In this document: piece after piece, positions 5,114 to 9,659 of the stretch
How positions within the stretch are numbered: the first letter of the stretch is position 1
Layout of the letters: every line of letters begins with the position of its first letter
Assembly (NCBI GenBank): GCA_036272915.1
Contig: DATAXV010000016.1
Location: 1-9,659, forward strand
Source: DATAXV01 sp036272915
GTDB taxonomy: Bacteria > Chloroflexota > Dormibacteria > Dormibacterales > Dormibacteraceae
Direction of reading: 5' to 3'
DNA length: 9,659 nt
The notes under the pieces: generated by a model
Database searches by the model: none
Told to the model about the DNA's origin: nothing
What the model saw: the letters and a program-made list of their open reading frames with translations, nothing else
Position numbers and translations under genes: made by a program

Positions 5114-6772
5114 TCAGCTCCTGATCAGCGGGCAGAGCAGCCAGGCGCCGGTCCGGCCCAGGGCGGAGGCGAGCGCGCCGGCGTGCTCAAGGGTCGCCGC
5201 GACCGGGGTCAGCGGCGGCGTCTCCGGCTCCCCACCCAGCTCGACCACCGGGGCGTCGCTGCGCAGGCCGCCGATGCGGCGCGCCTCGACCAGCGCGTGC
5301 TCGAGCCCGCCGGCCTGGTCGACGAGACCGTGCTCGAGTGCCTGGCGGCCGGTCCAGACCCGGCCCCCGGCGATCGGCTCGATGGCGCTCACGGCACGCT
5401 GCCGCCCGGCGGCGACGCGCTCCAGGAAGAGGTCGTACATCCGGCTCACCGACTCGCGCAACTTGGCCCGCTCGGTCTCGGTGTAGGCCTCCTCGGGCAT
5501 GTCCATGGCGGCGTGCTCACCGCGGGCGACGGTCTCGTGACCGATCTGCAGGCGGTCGAGCAGGCCGCCCATCACGATCTTGCCGGCGAGGACCCCGATC
5601 GATCCGGTGACCGAGCCCTGCTGGGCGAAGATGCGCTGCGCCGGCGTGGCGACGTAGTAGCCGCCGGAGGCCGCCACCGAACCCATCGCGGCGATCAGCG
5701 GCTTGCGCGCGGCGAGCCGGCGCAGGGCGGCGTGCATCGCCTCCGAGGCGGTGGCGGAACCGCCCGGCGAATCGATCCAGAGCACGACCGCCGCCGCCCT
5801 CGGGTCCCGGGCCAGCCGGCGCGCCTGCTGGACGACGGTCAGATCGCCGGTCTGGCTGTTGAAGAGGTAGGGGACCGGCAGCGGCGGCCGGATCGGCGGC
5901 CTCCGGCTGCGGCCGTCGAGGATCATGCCCTCGACGCGGATGATGCCGACGTAGCGCCGGCCGGGGCGGAACGGCGGCCTTCGTCGCAGGCTGCGCGAGG
6001 CGCGGTCCCACGTCCCGACCTCGCCACCCAGGCGGGCGGGCAGCTCCTCCTCGGAGACGACGGCGTCGACCATCTCGGCCTCCCTGGCGGTGAGGTCGGT
6101 GAAGGGGGAGGCGTCGACCAGCGCCCTGGCCTCGCCGTTGCCGATGCCCTTGCGGCCCGCGATCGCCCAGACCAGGCTCTCCAGCTCCGCGTCCGCCAGC
6201 CAGCCCGCCATCTCCCGGGCCTCCGGGCTCATGCCGGTCCGGGTCAGCGTGTCCGCCGCCGTCTTGTAGGGGGAGACCTGGCAGAAGTCGGCGCTGACCC
6301 CGATGCGGGAGAGGGCGTCGGCCAGGTAGGTGTAGGAGCGCGCCGGCCCCAGGCCGGTGATGGTCCCGCCCGGCTGGAGCAGGACCTCGTCGGCGGCGCA
6401 GGCGAGCCGGTACGTCGCGTCGTTGTAGGAGGTCGACCAGCAGATCGTCCGCTTGCCCGCCCGCCGCACGTCCAGGATCAGGGCGGCCAGGGTCTCGACC
6501 TGCGCCGGCGTGTAGTCGACGGGGCGGAGGTGGAGCACGACGCCGCGGATGCGCGCGTCCTGGCCGACCATGCGCATCTGCTCGGTCAGCTGGCGCAGGT
6601 TCCGGCCCGGGGGCGCCAGGATCCGCCGCCAGCGCGGAGCGGGAGGCGGGGGCAGCTCGGGCTCGGCCGACTCGAGCAGGAAGGAGACGTACGGGGGCGG
6701 CGTTCGCAGCCGGCGGCGCAGGCCACCGACCAGCCAGGCGATGTACCGCGCGGCGTAGACGATCCAGGCCAT
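5114..6772 (-). CDS. sppA: Signal peptide peptidase SppA, long (67K-like) type
   Basis: Membrane-anchored serine protease of family S49 that degrades signal peptides left in the membrane. At 552 aa it has the tandem two-domain form, like the long E. coli type rather than the short SppA. An N-terminal hydrophobic segment (about 3-17) followed by arginines gives one membrane anchor. The N-terminal repeat contributes the general-base Lys170 in SPYKTAADTLTR (167-178), and the C-terminal repeat carries IDSPGG (333-338) and the nucleophile Ser369 in MGSVAASGGYY (363-373). GSVTGSIGV (386-394) is also characteristic. Both catalytic residues are present, so it should be active. The ATG at 6772 has only a weak upstream G-rich site. 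It lies 115 bp behind fbiC and 35 bp ahead of tetR. Confidence 0.92.
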   Translation of the reverse strand: MAWIVYAARYIAWLVGGLRRRLRTPPPYVSFLLESAEPELPPPPAPRWRRILAPPGRNLRQLTEQMRMVGQDARIRGVVLHLRPVDYTPAQVETLAALILDVRRAGKRTICWSTSYNDATYRLACAADEVLLQPGGTITGLGPARSYTYLADALSRIGVSADFCQVSPYKTAADTLTRTGMSPEAREMAGWLADAELESLVWAIAGRKGIGNGEARALVDASPFTDLTAREAEMVDAVVSEEELPARLGGEVGTWDRASRSLRRRPPFRPGRRYVGIIRVEGMILDGRSRRPPIRPPLPVPYLFNSQTGDLTVVQQARRLARDPRAAAVVLWIDSPGGSATASEAMHAALRRLAARKPLIAAMGSVAASGGYYVATPAQRIFAQQGSVTGSIGVLAGKIVMGGLLDRLQIGHETVARGEHAAMDMPEEAYTETERAKLRESVSRMYDLFLERVAAGRQRAVSAIEPIAGGRVWTGRQALEHGLVDQAGGLEHALVEARRIGGLRSDAPVVELGGEPETPPLTPVAATLEHAGALASALGRTGAWLLCPLIRS

Positions 6773-6848
6773 TTCGGTTCCCGTCCGTCAGCGTAGCAGC
6801 CGCGGCCACCGCAGCCGTCGATGAGCTTCGGCGGCGGCGCCGGAGACA

Positions 6849-6875
6849 CGGAGGCGGCTCGCCGCACCGCCTCCG
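6849..6875 (-). terminator. Hairpin just after fbiC
   Basis: CGGAGGCGG (6849-6857) is the exact reverse complement of CCGCCTCCG (6867-6875), with a 9-base loop. It lies 12 bases beyond the fbiC stop on the minus strand and so is well placed to end that transcript before sppA. No T run follows, so it could be a T-poor terminator or an mRNA-stabilising stem. Confidence 0.45.
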
Positions 6876-6887
6876 GGCTTCCTCCGG

Positions 6888-9275
6888 TCAGCCGGCGACG
6901 CCGACCTCCGGTCGCGGACCGAACTCCTCCACGATCTGGTAGGTGGTCGTGCGCCGGGCCGGGATCCGGCCGATCGACCAGATCGTCTCCCGCATCTGCT
7001 CCGGCGTCACCTCCTGGCCGTGACTGGCGCCGGCGGCGCGGGAGATGGATTCGTTCATCAGGGTCCCGCCGAGGTCGTTGGCGCCCGACCGGAGGATCTG
7101 CCTGCAGCCGTCGAGGCCGCACTTGACCCAGCTGACCTGGATGTTGTCGATCAGCCCGCGCAGCGCCAGCCGCGACACGGCGTGCATCTTGACGACCTCC
7201 TCCCAGGTCGGCCCGCGGCGCGCCCTGCCCTTGCGGTACATCGGCGCCTCCATGTGCACGAAGGGAAGGGGCACGAACTCGGTGATGCCGCCGGTGGCCC
7301 GCTGCACGTCGCGGAGCACCTCCAGGTGCCGGGCCCAGTTCTCCGGCCCCTCGATCGAGCCGAACATGATCGTGCTGGTCGTCCGCATGCCCTGCCGGTG
7401 GGCCTCCTCGACCACCTCCGCCCACTCGGCGGTCTTGATCTTGTCTGGGCAGAGGTAGCGGCGGACGCGGTCGTCGAGGATCTCGGCGGCCGTACCCGGC
7501 AGCGTGCCCAGGCCGGCATCCTTGAGCAGGCGCAGCTGCTCGGCGATGGTGCGTCCGGCCGTGTTCGCCCCCTGATGGACCTCGAGCGGGGAGAAGGCGT
7601 GGACGTGGAGCTCGGGCAGCTCGAGCTTGATCTGCCGGAGCAGGTCGACGTAGTAGTCGCCGGTGAAGCTGGGGTGGATCCCGCCCTGCATGCAGACCTC
7701 GGTCGCGCCCCTGGCCATCGCCTCATGGCAGCGGCGGATGACCTCCTCGTTGGAGAGGAGCTCGGGCTTGCCGCGCAGGTTCTCCGACAGCTTGCCCTTG
7801 CTGAAGGCGCAGAACTGGCAGCGATAGGAGCAGATGTTGGTGTAGTTGATGTTGCGGGTGATGACGTAGGTGATGACGTCGCCCGACACCTCGCGGCGCA
7901 CGGCGTCGGCGAGCTCGGCGATGGCCTGGACCTCGGTGCCCCGCGCGGTGAAGAGCTCGGCGACCTCGCCCTGCTCCAGGTACTCGCCCGCCTCCGCCCG
8001 GCGGACGGCGGCCGCGATCGCCGGCCGGACGTAGGCCGGGGCGTAGGTGGTCGGCGTGGCCAGCCCGGCGGCGGGCCACCAGTTCCCGGTCCTTGCCCAC
8101 CCCTCGCCGTCGGCGGCGCCGAGGACGTGGCGAAGCACCGCCGGATCGAGCCAGCGCTCGGCCTGCTCGAAATCGCGGATGTACTCGGGGTAGACGGTCA
8201 GCCGCGGGACCAGCTGCGCGCCGGCCTCGGCGGTCGCCTGCTCGAGCGTCGCCAGCTCCGGCCAGGGCGCCTCCGGGTTGACGTAGTCGATGGTCACCGG
8301 GGAGACGCCGCCCCAGTCGTTGATCCCGGCCCGGATCAACATCCCCAGCTCCCCCCGCCGGGAGCGGCTGAGGGCGAGGTCGCCGGCGGCGGTGGGCACC
8401 AGGTTGGGCGGGGCCTGGACGTTGACCCGCGGTCCCGCCGCCAGCCGCACCACCGCGACCGCCCGGAGCAGCTCCTCCAGGGTCGGCTCGGCGGCGTCCG
8501 CCATCCGCGTGTCCGGCTTGGCCCGGAAGTTCTGGACGATCAGCTCCTGGACGTGGGCGGACTGGGCGAGCTCGGCGACGAGGGCGATGGTCTCGGCCCG
8601 CTCGGCCAGGGTCTCGCCGATGCCGATGAGAAGGCCGGTGGTGAAGGGGACGTTGAGCTCGCCGGCCACCCGGATCGTGTCCAGGCGCGGCTGGAGCCGC
8701 TTGTCCGGGCTCGCCCAGTGGGCCTGGTCCCGCTCGAGGAGCCGGGCCGAGGTCTGCTCCATCATCATCCCCTGGCTGGCGGACACCTTCCGGAGCTTCG
8801 CCATCTCCTCGGCGTTCATGACCCCGGGATTCGCGTGGGGGAGCATGCCGGTCTCCGCAAGCACCCGGCCGGCGACGTCGGCGAGGTAGTCGATGGTGCT
8901 GGCGTGGCCCAGCTCCTCGAGCTCCTGGCGGGCGGCGGCGTAGCGGCGCTCGGGCTTGTCGCCGAGGGTGAAGAGCGCCTCCCGGCAGCCGGCCGCGGCC
9001 GCCCGGCGCGCCACCTCGAGCACCTGGTCCGGCGTCATGTAGGCGCGCTGGCCGGGCTGGTGCGGCGTGGCGAAGGTGCAGTAGCCGCAGTTGTCGCGGC
9101 AGAGGTGGGTCAGCGGGATGAACGCCTTCGGCGAGTAGCTGACCCGGTCGCCGTGCCCCTCGCGCCGCAGCTTCTCGGCGGCCGCGAGCAGGGGCTCCAG
9201 CGGCTGGTCGGAGCTGAGCAGGCGCTCCAGGGCGATGGGGTCGCGGGACCGGCCGATCGTGAGGAGATCGTTCAT
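6888..9275 (-). CDS. fbiC: FbiC, fused CofG/CofH radical-SAM F420 synthase
   Basis: Makes the deazaflavin core (F0) of coenzyme F420 from 5-amino-6-ribitylaminouracil and tyrosine, using two radical-SAM centres. The 795-aa protein is a fusion, as in actinobacteria, whereas methanogens use separate CofG and CofH. The N-terminal CofG half has its iron-sulfur cysteines at 59, 63 and 66 (CRDNCGYC). The C-terminal CofH half has NINYTNICSYRCQFCAF (475-491) with Cys482, 486 and 489. Both CxxxCxxC sets are intact, so both half-reactions should work. It is somewhat shorter than mycobacterial FbiC, mainly at the N-terminus. The ATG at 9275 has GGAGA 10 bases upstream. A perfect 17-bp palindrome lies 27 bases upstream. 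Other F420 genes are not in view. Confidence 0.96.
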   Translation of the reverse strand: MNDLLTIGRSRDPIALERLLSSDQPLEPLLAAAEKLRREGHGDRVSYSPKAFIPLTHLCRDNCGYCTFATPHQPGQRAYMTPDQVLEVARRAAAAGCREALFTLGDKPERRYAAARQELEELGHASTIDYLADVAGRVLAETGMLPHANPGVMNAEEMAKLRKVSASQGMMMEQTSARLLERDQAHWASPDKRLQPRLDTIRVAGELNVPFTTGLLIGIGETLAERAETIALVAELAQSAHVQELIVQNFRAKPDTRMADAAEPTLEELLRAVAVVRLAAGPRVNVQAPPNLVPTAAGDLALSRSRRGELGMLIRAGINDWGGVSPVTIDYVNPEAPWPELATLEQATAEAGAQLVPRLTVYPEYIRDFEQAERWLDPAVLRHVLGAADGEGWARTGNWWPAAGLATPTTYAPAYVRPAIAAAVRRAEAGEYLEQGEVAELFTARGTEVQAIAELADAVRREVSGDVITYVITRNINYTNICSYRCQFCAFSKGKLSENLRGKPELLSNEEVIRRCHEAMARGATEVCMQGGIHPSFTGDYYVDLLRQIKLELPELHVHAFSPLEVHQGANTAGRTIAEQLRLLKDAGLGTLPGTAAEILDDRVRRYLCPDKIKTAEWAEVVEEAHRQGMRTTSTIMFGSIEGPENWARHLEVLRDVQRATGGITEFVPLPFVHMEAPMYRKGRARRGPTWEEVVKMHAVSRLALRGLIDNIQVSWVKCGLDGCRQILRSGANDLGGTLMNESISRAAGASHGQEVTPEQMRETIWSIGRIPARRTTTYQIVEEFGPRPEVGVAG

Positions 9276-9301
9276 GGCGTGCGTTCTCCGACGAGGTGCG
9301 A

Positions 9302-9318
9302 TCGGCGGTCACCGCCGA
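9302..9318. promoter_or_regulatory. 17-bp palindrome upstream of fbiC
   Basis: TCGGCGGT (9302-9309), one central base, then ACCGCCGA (9311-9318): an exact inverted repeat in the 110-bp gap between pepE and fbiC, 27 bases before the fbiC ATG. The one-base centre makes it a poor RNA hairpin but a typical form for a dimeric repressor's DNA site. I see no confident -35/-10 pair around it. Confidence 0.4.
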
Positions 9319-9385
9319 ACGCGAGCTGAAGTGCTGCGATCTCGTGCCGCAAGCCGGGGCCGGGGGCCCGCCACAAAGAATTCTG

Positions 9386-9659
9386 TCAGGCGGCGCCGGT
9401 TGGAAGCGGACGCGGCTCGATACGCGTCTCGCGGGCGGTGCCGTCTCCCGCCGCCTCGACCCGGTAGGCGGACTTCCCCTCGACGCCGGTGACCGCCTCG
9501 ACCAGCTCCGTTCCCCGGTAGTGGAGACCGACGCCGTCGTCGGTGGCGTACCCGGCGGGCAGCGTACCCTCGGCGATCAGGCGCTGGAAGAGGGGGCGGC
9601 GCATCGGCTCGGAGTCGTAGTGGACGCCGTTGGAGTGGGGGAGGAGGGCGAGGCCGTCG
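9386..9659 (-). CDS. C-terminal part of a peptidase S51 / PepE-like protein (partial)
   Basis: Only the last 90 or so residues are present; the reading frame stays open to the right edge, so the true start lies outside the window. The visible part reads GLALLPHSNGVHYD, then RRPLFQRLIAEGTLPAGYA and DDGVGLHYRGTELVEAV, the usual C-terminal pattern of type-1 glutamine-amidotransferase-like proteins of the peptidase E group. These are cytoplasmic serine dipeptidases related to Asp-X peptidase. The His in NGVHYD is at the expected place of the catalytic histidine; the nucleophile Ser is off the window, so activity cannot be judged. An ATG at 9604 lies inside the conserved region and is not the start. 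It precedes fbiC on the same strand with 110 bp between. Confidence 0.8.
   Translation of the reverse strand, partial: DGLALLPHSNGVHYDSEPMRRPLFQRLIAEGTLPAGYATDDGVGLHYRGTELVEAVTGVEGKSAYRVEAAGDGTARETRIEPRPLPTGAA

Noticed and set aside
5183..6796. 537-codon open frame antisense to sppA
   Set aside because: The opposite strand encodes full-length SppA with both catalytic residues. The antisense product is low-complexity Gly/Arg/Asp/Ala sequence, typical of frames mirrored from GC-rich genes.
7020..9329. 769-codon open frame antisense to fbiC
   Set aside because: It mirrors FbiC codons and shows no domain. The two iron-sulfur motifs on the minus strand settle which frame is real.
9357..9369. GGGCC/GGCCC inverted repeat downstream of pepE as a terminator
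   Set aside because: The stem is only 5 bp with no T run, and such G/C repeats are common by chance at this base composition.

Overview
The window comes from a very GC-rich bacterium (roughly 70% G+C by eye, with G/C-dominated third codon positions). The fused CofG/CofH protein FbiC shows that the organism makes the deazaflavin cofactor F420. This fusion, the possible leaderless starts and the base composition fit an actinobacterium or a GC-rich member of the Chloroflexota/Dormibacterota side of the Terrabacteria. I cannot place it further from this sequence alone. It reads as ordinary chromosome: I see no transposase, phage gene, tRNA, rRNA or CRISPR array.

Left part, plus strand. Positions 1-519 hold no convincing gene but are rich in signals. 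There is an inverted repeat (153-192), then directly a near-consensus sigma-70-type promoter (TTGACA, 17 bp, TAGACT, 193-221). A stretch follows that can fold into several helices (232-361), and then a perfect 13-bp stem hairpin (369-398). This may be a small RNA or a regulated leader. Next come a lipoprotein solute-binding protein of the SBP_bac_5 family (520-2196), a GmhA-like sedoheptulose-7-phosphate isomerase (2304-2894) and an overlapping ROK-family sugar kinase (2887-3810). The binding protein has no transporter permease or ATPase beside it. The isomerase and kinase overlap by 8 bp and are probably co-translated. Together the three suggest sugar uptake or sugar-phosphate metabolism, but the substrate is unknown.

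Middle part, plus strand. A separate two-gene unit encodes a 56-residue ribbon-helix-helix protein (3881-4051) and a small VOC/glyoxalase-fold protein (4053-4397). Its promoter carries three tandem 8-bp GCTAG repeats and a 10-bp palindrome over the -10 element. The predicted transcript start falls on the GTG start codon, so the mRNA may be leaderless and autoregulated.

Right part, minus strand, converging on the VOC gene. In transcription order there are the C-terminal end of a peptidase S51 / PepE-like protein (running off the right edge), fbiC, a long SppA-type signal peptide peptidase, and a TetR-family regulator 35 bp behind sppA. Perfect inverted repeats lie between pepE and fbiC (9302-9318) and just after fbiC (6849-6875). 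A GC-rich hairpin sits in the short gap between the converging VOC and tetR genes.
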